Shown here one piece after another: positions 1 through 8,915 of a stretch of DNA of 64,000 nt. The notes below the pieces were generated by a model. That model saw only the letters and a program-made list of their open reading frames with translations. It was not told the origin of the DNA and did not search any database. A program made the translations under genes and the position numbers. Every line of letters starts with the position of its first letter. Within the stretch, counting starts at the first letter, position 1. Origin of the DNA: Streptomyces aurantiacus (lineage in GTDB: Bacteria; Actinomycetota; Actinomycetes; Streptomycetales; Streptomycetaceae); contig NZ_CP114283.1 of assembly GCF_027107535.1 (NCBI RefSeq), positions 5,022,001 through 5,086,000 of the forward strand, written 5' to 3'.

Positions 1-297
1 CCCAGCATGCGCAATGCGGCGCGGCGGACATCGGGTTCGGTGTCGGTGGCGGCGGCCATTACGGCTGTCCGGGTCTCCGGGAGGTCGCCCCACCGCTCCC
101 CCAGCATGCGCAATGCGGCGCGGCGGACAGTGGTGTCGGTGTCGGTGGCGGCGGCCATTACGGCTGTCCGGGTCTCCGGGAGGTCGGCCCACCGCTCCCC
201 CAGCATGCGCAATGCGGCGCGGCGGACATCGGGTTCGGTGTCGGTGGCGGCGGCCATTACGGCTGTCCGGGTCTCCGGGAGGTCGGCCCACCGCTCC
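1..297. repeat. Three near-identical 99-bp tandem repeats coding HEAT units
   Basis: Units 1-99, 100-198 and 199-297 each encode one 33-residue HEAT unit of the minus-strand NACHT gene. Units 1 and 3 differ at one base and unit 2 at a few, while the next unit (298-396) is clearly diverged. Near-identity at silent positions points to recent amplification or gene conversion. The array continues off the window. Confidence 0.9.
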
Positions 298-2744
298 GCT
301 AGTGCTTCCAGTGCGGTGCTGCGGACATAGGGTTCGGTGTGGGTGGCGGCGGCCATTACGGCTGTCCGGGTCTCCGGGGCATCAGTCCAGCGCTTGTCCA
401 AGTGTTTGAGTGCGACAGTGCGGTCGGCTGGGTGGTGTACAAGGTATGCAAGACGGAGTGAATGCTGAAGGTCGTTCTCCAGCAGCGCGCAAGCCAATTG
501 CGTGGGCTCGATGCTTACTCGGGCGAATTGTCCGATGAGGTGAAACCAACGGAGGTAGTGAGTCCGGCCTGGCCAATAGCGGCCGAAGGATGCCAGAGCG
601 GGCAACGCATCGGTCAGCCATGACGTTGCAGTCTGGTCCATGCGGGAGCGGAGGACGCTGATCGAGGCGTTGATGGCGGCAATGCTCTGATCATGGAGGG
701 TGCCGATGGAGGCCGCTTCGGCCAGGGCACGCAGTGCGAGCACTGCCGAGTCCGCCTGTTCGCGAACACTTTGGGTCGGACGGGCGAGGATGCGGTCGAT
801 GGCTGCTGCGGCGTCACGTTGTCCCAGTTGGCCGATGAGCAGCAGAAGGACTTCGTGCCAGGCCGAGTCGCCTGCCCGGGCGGCGACGATCTGTTCGGTG
901 AACTCGTCGGGGGTCCAGTCCCGGTCGTCTTTGAACCGGCGGGCGATGTCGGTTGCGGCCAGGTATTCGAGGAAGGTTCGGTGTACAAATCCGTACACCT
1001 GGCCGCCGTAGCGCGCCAGGATAAAGTTCCGCTCGCGTAGCTGGTCGACCATGGCCCGGGCTGCTCCTGCGGCGGTCAGCTGTGGCAGGCCGTGCTCGAG
1101 GGCCAAGTGCCCTGCGATGAGTTCTTCGAGATCGGGACCGTGGATGTAGTTGCCGGCGATGCCTGCCGCGCCGCCCTGCATGGCCTGGGCGACTACTTCA
1201 AGGATGCGGGTGCGCTCGCGCGGGCCCAATGCATCCAGTACTTCTGACACGTCGCCGGTCAGTGGTGCCTGCAGGTTCTTGGCTGTCTGATCCCAGTGGG
1301 ACACCAGTACCGTTACCGCGTGTTCGTAGACACCGCGTCGGTCTCTCGGAAGGGCTTGGCGTCGCCCGATGATCGCCAGGATGGTGAGCAGGAGGGGATT
1401 GCCGGCCAGTTCCCGTACCGGCCGTGAGTCGTGCACGGCATCCGTCAGCCGGGCCGTCAGGCGCGTGGCTTCTCCCTTATCGGCCGCGCACGAGCACCTG
1501 TACCAGCGCTGTGCGAAGGTCCTGATCCGATCATTGTCCAGGTCTTGGAGCATGTGGTGGCTGAAGCCGGCGCCCTGCAGTGCGCCTCGCCGGTAGCCCA
1601 CGACACGTGAGGACACCAGGATCCGTGCGCGTGGCCAGCGTCGTGCGAAGCCTGCGATGCGCTGAGCGACATCCTCACGCATGGCAGGATCGAACAGCTC
1701 GTCCAGGCCGTCGAAGATGACCCATGCCCGGCCCTGTTCGAGCAGCTGCTTGAGGACCTGTTCCGGGACACACAGCCCCCAGTTGTCGTGCATGTCGGCC
1801 AGGAACTCTTCGAATTTGGGATCCCGCCCGCCAAGGGCTGCTCCGTAGCGGCGCAGTTCTACCACCAACGGCACGATTCCCGAGAGCCCTGCCAGAGGGC
1901 CTGTGTCTACGGGACCAGCGGTCAGGGTGAGAGCGAGATAGCGGGCCAGGGTGGATTTTCCCGCCCCCGGATCGCCCAGCAGTACGACGTGCCTGTTCTC
2001 GGAACGTGCCAGCAGCTCCAGTGCATCCTCGACCGGTTGGGCCTGATACGACTGTCGTAGACGTTGCAGGGCTTCGGCGGCCCCGTCCGGCAGGTCCTCG
2101 TCCGGCGGCAGTTCCCCGGCCTCTTCCAGGCGGCGTACCAATTCCCGCGGCAGTTCCACCGGCGGGGGGTCGCCCCGAACTCCCGGTACGACAAAGACCT
2201 CGCGCAGTCCGACCGGTGTCTGCTCGCCCTGCTCCGACAGCGGGGTCAGCACCTCAAGGTCCAGGTTGCCGAACGCTTCACGTACCCGCTGCGCGTATGC
2301 CGCCACCGCTGCCTCGACGGCAACGTCTTCGGCACGCGAAGACTGCCGGCTATTCCGCTCCTGGCGTGCGGCTTCCAGGAGTGGCCCCCAGGCCGCCCGC
2401 GCCGGCTTCGCCCAGCGGCCACTCATTCGGCCGTCGGGCAGCAGGGCCGGTTCGCCGGCCCATGAGGACCACACCGCCACTACGGCCAACAGCACATCGT
2501 CGTCGCCTGGTACCACGAACTTGTCCATACGGTTGACCGGTGGCGCCCATTCACTGACGCGCTGGCCCGAGAACATTTCCGTGCCCGCCACACCGGTGGA
2601 CCGTACAGCGCGCTCCAGTGCATTCAGGCTTCCAGCCAGCCGTGCGTCCTTTCGGGCCTGTTGTGCCCGCTCTCGCAACTCCCTCAGCCGGACAAGCAAC
2701 GCCAGACGCTTCGGCCCCGCGCTGTCGTCTCCCGCTACTGCCAC
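1..2744 (-). CDS. NACHT-type STAND NTPase with C-terminal HEAT repeats (3' end outside window)
   Basis: The frame is open from an in-frame TGA (2808-2810) leftward off the window edge. From the GTG at 2742-2744, which follows a G-rich Shine-Dalgarno-like stretch, residues about 256-264 form a Walker A loop (GDPGAGKST). Residues 344-350 form a Walker B segment (FDGLDEL). The motif EYLAATDIA follows, and from about residue 780 there are 33-residue HEAT-like repeats (RWxDLPETRxAVMAAA). No signal peptide or membrane segment is seen. An ATG at 2805-2807 is an alternative start. Proteins of this class (bacterial NACHT) include antiphage sensors: the NTPase oligomerises and the repeats sense a trigger. 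That role is inferred here. A small membrane protein gene diverges from it 200 bases away. Confidence 0.85.
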   Translation of the reverse strand, partial: MAVAGDDSAGPKRLALLVRLRELRERAQQARKDARLAGSLNALERAVRSTGVAGTEMFSGQRVSEWAPPVNRMDKFVVPGDDDVLLAVVAVWSSWAGEPALLPDGRMSGRWAKPARAAWGPLLEAARQERNSRQSSRAEDVAVEAAVAAYAQRVREAFGNLDLEVLTPLSEQGEQTPVGLREVFVVPGVRGDPPPVELPRELVRRLEEAGELPPDEDLPDGAAEALQRLRQSYQAQPVEDALELLARSENRHVVLLGDPGAGKSTLARYLALTLTAGPVDTGPLAGLSGIVPLVVELRRYGAALGGRDPKFEEFLADMHDNWGLCVPEQVLKQLLEQGRAWVIFDGLDELFDPAMREDVAQRIAGFARRWPRARILVSSRVVGYRRGALQGAGFSHHMLQDLDNDRIRTFAQRWYRCSCAADKGEATRLTARLTDAVHDSRPVRELAGNPLLLTILAIIGRRQALPRDRRGVYEHAVTVLVSHWDQTAKNLQAPLTGDVSEVLDALGPRERTRILEVVAQAMQGGAAGIAGNYIHGPDLEELIAGHLALEHGLPQLTAAGAARAMVDQLRERNFILARYGGQVYGFVHRTFLEYLAATDIARRFKDDRDWTPDEFTEQIVAARAGDSAWHEVLLLLIGQLGQRDAAAAIDRILARPTQSVREQADSAVLALRALAEAASIGTLHDQSIAAINASISVLRSRMDQTATSWLTDALPALASFGRYWPGRTHYLRWFHLIGQFARVSIEPTQLACALLENDLQHSLRLAYLVHHPADRTVALKHLDKRWTDAPETRTAVMAAATHTEPYVRSTALEALAERWADLPETRTAVMAAATDTEPDVRRAALRMLGERWADLPETRTAVMAAATDTDTTVRRAALRMLGERWGDLPETRTAVMAAATDTEPDVRRAALRML

Positions 2745-2944
2745 AGTCCCCCCCAGCCTGCCCGCTGTGCCCGCCCTGCCCGGGACGACTGCGGCGGGCA
2801 CCCGCATTCACCAGCTCGGGCCAGCAGCGTAAAGCCCAACTCGCCCGCTCCGCCCGCATCTTCGGACAACCGCACCCACCCGGAAGCAACCTGTGGTCAA
2901 GCCGGGCCCGGCATCCACCTCACTCCTCAACCACAGGACCTGCC

Positions 2945-3109
2945 ATGACACAACCTGCTCCCCAGCCGGAAGACCGGCCCGCCCACGCCGCCACCGAAAC
3001 GCCCTGCTCCCTGTGGCGTCAGCTCGGCCACCACGCACTCATCGGCCTGGCAAGCTCCACCGGAACCGCCGCCGTCGCCGTTCTGCACTGGTGGCTACAG
3101 CACCACTGA
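2945..3109 (+). CDS. Small single-pass membrane protein (54 aa) divergent from the NACHT gene
   Basis: The ATG at 2945 opens a 54-residue frame. The first ~28 residues are polar and Pro/Ala-rich; the rest (SLWRQLGHHALIGLASS onward) is one hydrophobic segment ending in WWLQHH. It has no recognisable domain. It diverges from the NACHT gene, so the ~200-base intergenic region probably holds both promoters. The pairing recalls other small membrane proteins beside regulators in this window (45425, 54025, 55137), although the sequences differ. The function is unknown; a partner or regulator of the NTPase is one possibility. The frame is short and could be misassigned. Confidence 0.5.
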   Translation: MTQPAPQPEDRPAHAATETPCSLWRQLGHHALIGLASSTGTAAVAVLHWWLQHH

Positions 3110-3169
3110 CCCGAACGATCAGCCTGCTGTGAACGAGCCCCGTCCTGCCACGGGCTACAGGGCCGTGAC

Positions 3170-3410
3170 GTGAAACCGCGGACTTGGAGATCTCGCTGTC
3201 CCCGCCCAGTCGACCAGGTCATCCACACTGTGGGTGGACACCCGGTGCACGTACGCCTCCCTGACGACGGCGTGGAGAGCTTGGTCGATGCGGCGTCGGC
3301 GTTCGAGCAGGGACGGGAAGAAGCTGCGGTGCGGACCGTGGGGATCTCCAGGTCCAGGCGGAGCGCCCGGCGATCGCCGCTGGTTCCCGTCTCAGTGAGC
3401 CTCAACAGGG
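3170..3410 (-). pseudogene. IS256-family transposase remnant (frameshifted)
   Basis: Read on the minus strand, this stretch gives LLERRRRIDQAL, then AVVREAYVH and VSTHSVDDLV, and after a frame change GGDSEISKSAVSR. These fit the N-terminal region of IS256/Mutator-type transposases, which have a helix-turn-helix around ISKSxVSR. The needed frame change and the absence of the DDE core show a dead fragment. Family assignment is from remembered motifs. Confidence 0.6.
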
Positions 3411-3514
3411 CGTCGGCGAGGGCGATTCGAGCCGTGAGCTGGAAGTTCCGCCAGCTTGACCGGCTGCCCCACGAGAAGGGACGCCATCTTTGCTCCTAAT
3501 CCGAAAGCGCGTGC

Positions 3515-3583
3515 TCTGGTCCCTGTGACGGTGAGCTTGTCGTCCGCGGACAACAAACCAACCCCACCGTCACAGGGACCAGA
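3515..3583. repeat. 19-bp perfect inverted repeat enclosing a TCCGCGGA palindrome
   Basis: Arms 3515-3533 and 3565-3583 (TCTGGTCCCTGTGACGGTG and its complement) are perfect, with a 31-base spacer. The spacer contains a second, offset near-palindrome centred on TCCGCGGA and followed by CAACAAACC. The same inner motif recurs in the palindrome at 4621-4670. It lies just beyond the 3' end of the minus-strand ParA fragment, so it could be a terminator, a transposon end or a partition site. Confidence 0.75.
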
Positions 3584-3596
3584 CCCTTACGGGTCG

Positions 3597-3692
3597 AAGT
3601 CGATAAGGAGCGTGCGGTGTCCGGACTCGGCCAGCGCCTGGGCGACGCCAGCGGAAACCGACGTCTTGCCGACGCCGCGCCTCGCTCGCAAG
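3597..3692 (-). pseudogene. ParA-family ATPase fragment
   Basis: On the minus strand the sequence encodes a deviant Walker A (GVGKTS), then SAGVAQALAESGH, then TLLIDFDP, ending at a TAA (3591-3593 region). This is the N-terminal signature of ParA/MinD-type partition ATPases. Only about 30 residues survive: the upstream part is replaced by a transposase remnant and the frame stops after IDFDP. It is best read as debris of a plasmid or integrative-element partition gene. Confidence 0.6.
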
Positions 3693-3700
3693 GGCATGGA

Positions 3701-3866
3701 AACCTCCCAGCGACTCAGACGACATTGTCGAACCGTGGAGCGGACGGTGGCCTGGCTTGCTGGATGCCGCCGTCTGCCCCGGCGCTACAAGCGCAAGGCC
3801 GAACACTTCCTCGCCTGCGCAGGCATCGCCGCCGCTCTCATCTGCTACCGGCGGCTTGCCAGATGA
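3701..3866 (+). pseudogene. IS5/IS4-type transposase C-terminal remnant
   Basis: The frame ends ERTVAWLAGCRRLPRRYKRKAEHFLAC-type, then AAALICYRRLAR and a stop at 3866. This is the conserved tail of a DDE transposase group common in Streptomyces, with the catalytic Glu region VERTVAWL. Nothing upstream in frame continues the transposase, so only the last ~55 residues remain. Confidence 0.65.
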
Positions 3867-3872
3867 GGGACC

Positions 3873-4538
3873 TCACTGAGCGTCAGGCTGACGGAACGCG
3901 AGGAGGATTCCCCCGAGGGTGCTCTCGGCCGACGTGAGCGTCCTGCGTTCTTCGACGGTGAAGCCAGCCTCGTTGAGCCAGCCAATCATCTGGCTGTGCT
4001 GGCAAATATGGACGTGGACCCTCATCGGGTAGCCGCCATAGCCCTCCGTCTTCACCTTCGAAGCGTCCCCGAGATGAAAGCTCAGGAGCAGCGATCCGCC
4101 TGGCTGCAGCACTCGATGGAAGTTCTCGAAGACCGTGCCGATCTGTGTGTCGGGGATGTGTATCAGCGAGTACCAGGCGACCAGGCCGGCCATCGAGCCA
4201 TCGCTGAGGTCGAGGTCCGTCATAGAGCCGAGTTCGAACCGCAGACCGGGGTGGTCACCACGGGCTACCTCAATCATCCCGGGCGATAGGTCGATCCCGT
4301 ACGCGTCCACGCCCAGCTGGCGCAAGTGAGCCGTAATCCGCCCCGGCCCACATCCCACGTCTACGACCGGCCCCCCGCCGCGGAAACTCACCAGGTCGGC
4401 GAACATCGCCAGGACCGCACGCTCCTCGGGTGCTTCGTCCCGGAGGTTGCGCACCTGGTCCGCATAGCTCGCGGCGACGGTGTCATAGGACGTCCGTGTG
4501 TCTTCCAACCAGCGGTGGGCGTTCGTTTCGATTTCCAC
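3873..4538 (-). CDS. Class I SAM-dependent methyltransferase
   Basis: A 221-residue protein with the SAM-binding Rossmann fold: motif I at about residues 56-66 (VVDVGCGPGRITAHL), an acidic residue after YGIDLSPGMIEVA, motif IV-like VAWYSLIHIP and a post-motif LQPGGSLLLSF. It is a typical-length, apparently intact small-molecule-type methyltransferase; the substrate cannot be told. The start is a GTG at 4538 with little Shine-Dalgarno sequence, so it may be leaderless. A long palindrome lies 80-130 bases upstream and could control it. Remnants flank it on one side and an ISAs1 element on the other. Confidence 0.85.
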   Translation of the reverse strand: MEIETNAHRWLEDTRTSYDTVAASYADQVRNLRDEAPEERAVLAMFADLVSFRGGGPVVDVGCGPGRITAHLRQLGVDAYGIDLSPGMIEVARGDHPGLRFELGSMTDLDLSDGSMAGLVAWYSLIHIPDTQIGTVFENFHRVLQPGGSLLLSFHLGDASKVKTEGYGGYPMRVHVHICQHSQMIGWLNEAGFTVEERRTLTSAESTLGGILLAFRQPDAQ

Positions 4539-4620
4539 GCCCGCAGGCTACGCAACAGACCCAACGAGACGACCTCCAAACGAGACGGGACAGCGTCCAG
4601 GTGAGAAGAGCCCGCAGCAC

Positions 4621-4670
4621 CATGGGCGGGATGGTTTGTTGTCCGCGGACAACAAACCATCCCCTCCATG
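4621..4670. promoter_or_regulatory. Long palindrome upstream of the methyltransferase gene
   Basis: The 50 bases read as an inverted repeat with only two mismatched pairs; the central 36 bases (4628-4663) are perfect, centred on GTCCGCGGAC with flanking TTGTT/AACAA. A near-copy of the core is at about 3536-3559. The position 80-130 bases before the methyltransferase start suits an operator. The nearby ParA fragment makes a partition or centromere-like site another option. Confidence 0.6.
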
Positions 4671-4793
4671 ACTTCAGTCGAGCGCAGTGCCGTCTAGGGC
4701 GTGAGTCGGAAGTGCTCTAGGTTGGCTGATGTGAATGCGCGGGGGCGGAGTTACCAATATGTCGGACCGGTGGAGCTGAAGGCTGCGGTCCGG

Positions 4794-6142
4794 CAGGGCT
4801 TCGGCGTAGTCGCATGACGTCCGGTTCGTGATCATCCGAGGCCGAGGAGAGCGAGGGGGCGGCGAGGGTCGCGGGCGTTGCGGCGGAGGCCGGCCGCGAT
4901 GTTCTTCACTCCGGCCGTGCGAAGGGCTCCGATGGCGAGGTTGCGCCAGGTGGCCATCGCGCGGGGCGCGTTGCCGGTCCGCAGCTGGGAGGCGTCCTCG
5001 GCGAAGGTGGTGTCGCGGACGTGGTGCAGGGTCTCGATCTTCCAGTGGTCGCGGACGAGTTCGGCGAGCTGGGCCGCGGTGGCCTGCTCGGCGGTCAGGC
5101 TGGTGACGGCGTAGACCGTTTTGACGGTGGTCTTGCCGGTCTTGCGGTCGGTGCGCCGGCGCTTGATCTGGACGGCCTGGCGGGCGCCGGGGAAGAGGAG
5201 GCTGTTGACGGTGGCGGCCTTGATCCGGCGGATCTCCGAGCGGCCGTGGCCGATGCCCCGGGTGCGTCCCTGAAGCGGGATGTCCTTCCAGGGAAGGGAC
5301 TTGAGCTGCTGGCGCAGCTTCTTCTGGTTGCCCTTGACGATCACGATGTAGTGGGCGCCCCGGCCGAGGAGGTAGTCGGCGTGCTCGCGCTGGGTGTGCA
5401 TCGCGTCGCTGGTGACGACGGTTTCTGCCAGGTCGGCGACAGTGTCCAGCAGCGGCTTGAAGCAGGTGATCTCGTTCGTCTTCTCGCCGACGTCCAGCTG
5501 GGCCAGGACCAGGCCGGTGGTGTGCTCGAGTGCGGCGAGCAGGTGGATCTTGCGGCCCTTCGCTTTGGCCGCGCCGCGCAGGCTCTTGCCGTCCACTGCG
5601 AGGCCGCGCAGCCCGGTCGCCTTGGGGCGGCGGTCGGCGAGCCAGCGTCCGACCGCCCGGTCCAGCGCGTCGCCGTCGATGCGGGCCAGTAGCCGCCGGA
5701 CCGTCGTTTCCGCAGGCAGGAACCGCTTCGGGAACAGCGGGTCGAGGCGTATGTCCAGGCGTTGAAGGATGTGCGGCGGGGCGTCGGCGATCCACTCGCT
5801 GACGGCCAGCACAGAGGTCGCCCCCGCCAGAACCGCGCAAGCGGTCAGCGCGAGCACGGCGACCAGAGCGTGCCGTACGCCGCGTGGGTCTCTCGGGTCG
5901 GGCACCTCGGCCAGCCGATCCAGCAGGCGCGGGACCTCGTCGGACACGACCTCGGGATACTCGCGGAGCTGGTCAGGGCAGGCGGGATCAGCGATGATGC
6001 GTCGGCAGGCACGGTCTTCCACTCGAATCACGGGGCGTAGAGAACTCCATGATCTTGGAAGCCGTGCCTGTCATGTTCCAGGGCATCGCCGAGCTGACAG
6101 AACATCACGAACCGGGCGTCACGCGACTACGCCGAAGCCCTG
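4794..6142 (-). mobile_element. ISAs1-family insertion sequence
   Basis: Imperfect terminal inverted repeats bound it: left 4794-4832 begins CAGGGCTTCGGCGTAGTCGC, and right 6104-6142 ends with the complement. The only gene is the ISAs1-type transposase, whose stop codon lies inside the left repeat. The length of ~1.35 kb is usual for the family. I see no matching target duplication, which suggests later rearrangement or an old insertion. Confidence 0.85.
4832..6031 (-). CDS. ISAs1-family transposase
   Basis: A 399-residue DDE transposase. The N-terminal helper domain ([24 protein letters not shown]) is followed by the catalytic core: [11 protein letters not shown] (first Asp), [14 protein letters not shown] (second Asp) and [14 protein letters not shown] (Glu). 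All three acidic motifs and the length match ISAs1 transposases, so it looks intact. It fills the element bounded by the 4794 and 6142 inverted repeats. Confidence 0.93.
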   Translation of the reverse strand: MIRVEDRACRRIIADPACPDQLREYPEVVSDEVPRLLDRLAEVPDPRDPRGVRHALVAVLALTACAVLAGATSVLAVSEWIADAPPHILQRLDIRLDPLFPKRFLPAETTVRRLLARIDGDALDRAVGRWLADRRPKATGLRGLAVDGKSLRGAAKAKGRKIHLLAALEHTTGLVLAQLDVGEKTNEITCFKPLLDTVADLAETVVTSDAMHTQREHADYLLGRGAHYIVIVKGNQKKLRQQLKSLPWKDIPLQGRTRGIGHGRSEIRRIKAATVNSLLFPGARQAVQIKRRRTDRKTGKTTVKTVYAVTSLTAEQATAAQLAELVRDHWKIETLHHVRDTTFAEDASQLRTGNAPRAMATWRNLAIGALRTAGVKNIAAGLRRNARDPRRPLALLGLG

Positions 6143-6351
6143 ACCTCACCGGCGTCACCATCAACGGCAGCATGAACTCAGCGGCGCGACGTTCTCTGGT
6201 GGTTCACCCGTCAGGGCAGCACTTCAGGCCCTCGCATGGGCCAGGATGAGTAACCCATTTAGCACAAACATTCGACTTTTCTTATGGGAAACCAAAAGTC
6301 TATCGTGAACGTCTTTAGAGAAAACCGGTCCAGCGCGGGGCAGCTCTATAT

Positions 6352-7125
6352 ATGGCACACACATCTCGCTCAGGTGAACAGGCACCTTCCGGCTCAACCG
6401 CACCACAAGTATCCAGGCCAAACGGGGCTCCCGACGCGAGCCAGAGTGCAGCGCCTAGGCCACTCAACAGGTCGCTATTTGGACTTTCCTTGCGGATAGC
6501 GAACTGGGAAAAAGTGGCTGCGATAACGGCAGCCGCAGCCGCGGCCACAGGGCTCATATTCAGCGCTTGGGCGACGTATATATCGCAGGAAGTGGCGCGA
6601 GATCAGCTGGCTCAGTCCAAAAATCAGGATATTCAAGAGGATCGATCTCAGGCGGCCCTGACGAATGCATGGGTTGTGTTCAGTGGAGGGACGCAGAAAC
6701 TTGTTGTTGTCAATCGATCATTCGACCCAATCAAAGATGTGACAGTAGGGTTGATTATTAACGGCTATCCTGGAGGTGCTGACAAGGAATTGAAAGTAGC
6801 AGTACTTGGAGTGGCAGACGCAATTCCCCCATGCTCGAAAGTTGAAATAAAGGCAAAAGGGATCTATGCCACGAGTGGAGGGGAGAATGTTCTAATCGAG
6901 GCTGCTTTCATTGATGACTACTTTCTCGCTTTTCGTGATGCCAATGCGAAAGAATGGGAACGGGAGAAGGGTGGGGGAATGCGAAAGATATCGCAAACTT
7001 CCTCTGGTTCAACTTCAAGTAAGTATCGTGCATATTTAAGCACGGATAAATTCGATGGGCCTCATCAGGTTCCGGTTGATGAAGCTCTCCGCGCCTACAC
7101 TCCCTTTAATTGCGGGGATAAGTGA
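6352..7125 (+). CDS. Hypothetical membrane-anchored protein, lower GC than neighbours
   Basis: A 257-residue protein I do not recognise. Residues 1-50 are polar. Residues ~54-76 (KVAAITAAAAAATGLIFSAW) form one membrane segment. The remainder is a soluble domain rich in beta-type segments (KLVVVNRSFDPIKDVTVGLIING). The codon use is clearly more A/T-rich than the surrounding DNA and the upstream 100 bases are AT-rich, both signs of transfer from another source. It stands alone between an ISAs1 element and transposase debris. It resembles in style, not sequence, the low-GC gene at 56927. Confidence 0.7.
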   Translation: MAHTSRSGEQAPSGSTAPQVSRPNGAPDASQSAAPRPLNRSLFGLSLRIANWEKVAAITAAAAAATGLIFSAWATYISQEVARDQLAQSKNQDIQEDRSQAALTNAWVVFSGGTQKLVVVNRSFDPIKDVTVGLIINGYPGGADKELKVAVLGVADAIPPCSKVEIKAKGIYATSGGENVLIEAAFIDDYFLAFRDANAKEWEREKGGGMRKISQTSSGSTSSKYRAYLSTDKFDGPHQVPVDEALRAYTPFNCGDK

Positions 7126-7504
7126 GATTTTCTGCGTCAGTAAGTCCAACGTCGGCACCTGTGAGAGGGCGCGCTGGTGGCATTGGGTGGGTGTCAGCAG
7201 GGCGAGACTGGGTGCCTGGTCATGGGGATAGTTCCGGGCAGGCCCGCCGTCAAGAGGTGACCAAGCGGCTGCTGTTTTCCGGTCGGCGGTGGATACTTCT
7301 TCGCCGTCCGAGGACCGAGTGGTTCTTTCTGCTGCACGCCGCTACGCGGCCTAGGGCCGACCGCGCCATCAACGACGCCCGCCAACGGATCGGGTGATCG
7401 CCTCGGCGAGCTGCTCCCGCAGGTTCCGGCCGTCGAACCCGGCCGCAGCCGACGCCTGGCCCGGGCTCTCGGTGGCCCCTTTGTGCGCCTAATCCCACAT
7501 CGGG

Positions 7505-7668
7505 ATGCCCGTCACCCGTGGCCCAACGGCTATGCCGCCAGCCCGGGCATCGGTCGAACGTGGCATCGCGCGGCTCAAGTCGTGGCGGACTGTTCGTGGT
7601 CCCGCTGCAGCTTGGATCGAATGTCGTCAATCTCTGCCGCCGTCCTCACCCTGGAGCGGCCATACTGA
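7505..7668 (+). pseudogene. IS5-type transposase C-terminal remnant
   Basis: ASVERGIARLKSWR is followed, after a frame change, by SLDRMSSISAAVLTLERPY and a stop at 7668. This is the end of a DDE_Tnp_4 (IS5-type) transposase. In the rest of 7126-7691 I see no convincing gene. Confidence 0.6.
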
Positions 7669-7691
7669 AAGACATCCCAGGAGCGTAGATG

Positions 7692-8915
7692 TCAACTCGT
7701 AGCCAGTTCCGCGTGATGCGACCAGGCGGTTGCCTCGTCGTAGAGGGTGCCGGTTTTGAGGCACCCGTGGAGGATGCCGACGAGGCGGTTGGCGACTTGG
7801 CGCAAGGCGGCGTTGTGGCCGGCGCCGCGGGCGCGTTGTCGCTGGTAGTAGGCGTAGGCGTTGGGCGAGTAGCGCAAGGTGCCGAATGCCTGAGTGAGCA
7901 GGGCATCGATGAGCCGGTCGTTGTGGACGTAGCGCGCCAGGGCGACCTTCTTCTTGCCGGAGGCGCGGGTGATCGGGGAGGTGCCGGCGTAGTTCTTGCG
8001 GGCCTTGGCGCTGGCGTAGCGGTCGGGGTCGTCGCCGAATTCTGCGAGCACCCGGGCACCGAGGACGACTCCCATTCCGGGCTGGGACAGGAGGATCTCA
8101 GCGGCCGGGTGCCGGCCAAAATGCGCCTCGACCTGCCCTTGCAGGGTCTTGATTTGGGTATTCAGCGTGGCCAGGACCGCTATGAGCGCGGTGATGGACG
8201 CGGCGTAGGCGGCGGCTACTTCCTCGGGCTGGCCGAGGTGTTGCTCACGCAGCGCCCCCTGGATGGCCTTCGCCTTGGCGGTCACGTTCTTTCGGTGGGC
8301 GCGCTTGAGTGCGGCACTGATCTGCCCCGCCGTGAGCTTCGCAGCCTGGGCGGGAGTAGGCGCCTTGCCGAGCAGTTCCAGGGTGTCGGCGGCGTCCAGG
8401 TCCTCGAAGGCGGCCAGTGCTGCGGGGAAGTAGTCGCGCAATGCGTGCCGCAGTCGTTGAGTGTGCCGGGTGCGCTCCCAGATCAGCGTCTTGTGGGTGC
8501 GGGTGACCACCTTGACCGCTTCGGCCTGGGCGCTGTCCCCGGCAACGGGCCGCAGCTCGTGGCTGTGGGTACGGACCATGTCGGCCAGCACATGCGCATC
8601 GCCCGGATCGCTCTTGGCCCCCGACACCGCAAGCCGGTCACGGAACCGGGCGGCCTGCAGCGGGTTGACGGCCAGCACCGTATACCCGGCCGTGACCAGG
8701 GCACGTACCCACGGACCACGGTCGGTTTCGATCCCCACAACGACCTCGGCCGTATCGGCGCCCTCTCCCACCGCTTCACCCACCAACGCGTGCAGCCGGC
8801 TCATCCCGGCCACCCCTTCGGGCAACCGCGCCTTAGCCAGCCGCCGCCCGGCCGAGTCCATCAGCTCGATGTCGTGGTGGTCTTCGGCCCAGTCATCCCC
8901 GACGAACAGTCGCAA
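7692..8915 (-). CDS. IS110-family transposase
   Basis: A 407-residue DEDD recombinase-type transposase. The N-terminal RuvC-like part starts LFVGDDWAEDHHDIEL, with VVVGIETDRGPWV and GAKSDPGDAHVLADMVRTH. The C-terminal Transposase_20 part has LLSQPGMGVVLGARVLAEFGD and YAGTSPITRASGKKK. A TTG start at 8913-8915 preceded by GGAGGA fits the family N-terminus; an upstream extension to 9014 is less likely. IS110 elements lack clear inverted repeats, so the element's ends were not fixed. Confidence 0.9.
   Translation of the reverse strand: MRLFVGDDWAEDHHDIELMDSAGRRLAKARLPEGVAGMSRLHALVGEAVGEGADTAEVVVGIETDRGPWVRALVTAGYTVLAVNPLQAARFRDRLAVSGAKSDPGDAHVLADMVRTHSHELRPVAGDSAQAEAVKVVTRTHKTLIWERTRHTQRLRHALRDYFPAALAAFEDLDAADTLELLGKAPTPAQAAKLTAGQISAALKRAHRKNVTAKAKAIQGALREQHLGQPEEVAAAYAASITALIAVLATLNTQIKTLQGQVEAHFGRHPAAEILLSQPGMGVVLGARVLAEFGDDPDRYASAKARKNYAGTSPITRASGKKKVALARYVHNDRLIDALLTQAFGTLRYSPNAYAYYQRQRARGAGHNAALRQVANRLVGILHGCLKTGTLYDEATAWSHHAELATS

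Noticed and set aside
1..330. Plus-strand open frames of repeated Arg/Ala-Val-rich peptides, or a CRISPR-like array
   Set aside because: The 99-bp repeats have no spacers and encode HEAT units in the minus-strand NACHT gene, which has clear NTPase motifs in the same frame.
4674..5840. 388-residue minus-strand frame overlapping the ISAs1 gene
   Set aside because: Pro/Arg-rich low-complexity product in a shadow frame of the intact ISAs1 transposase.
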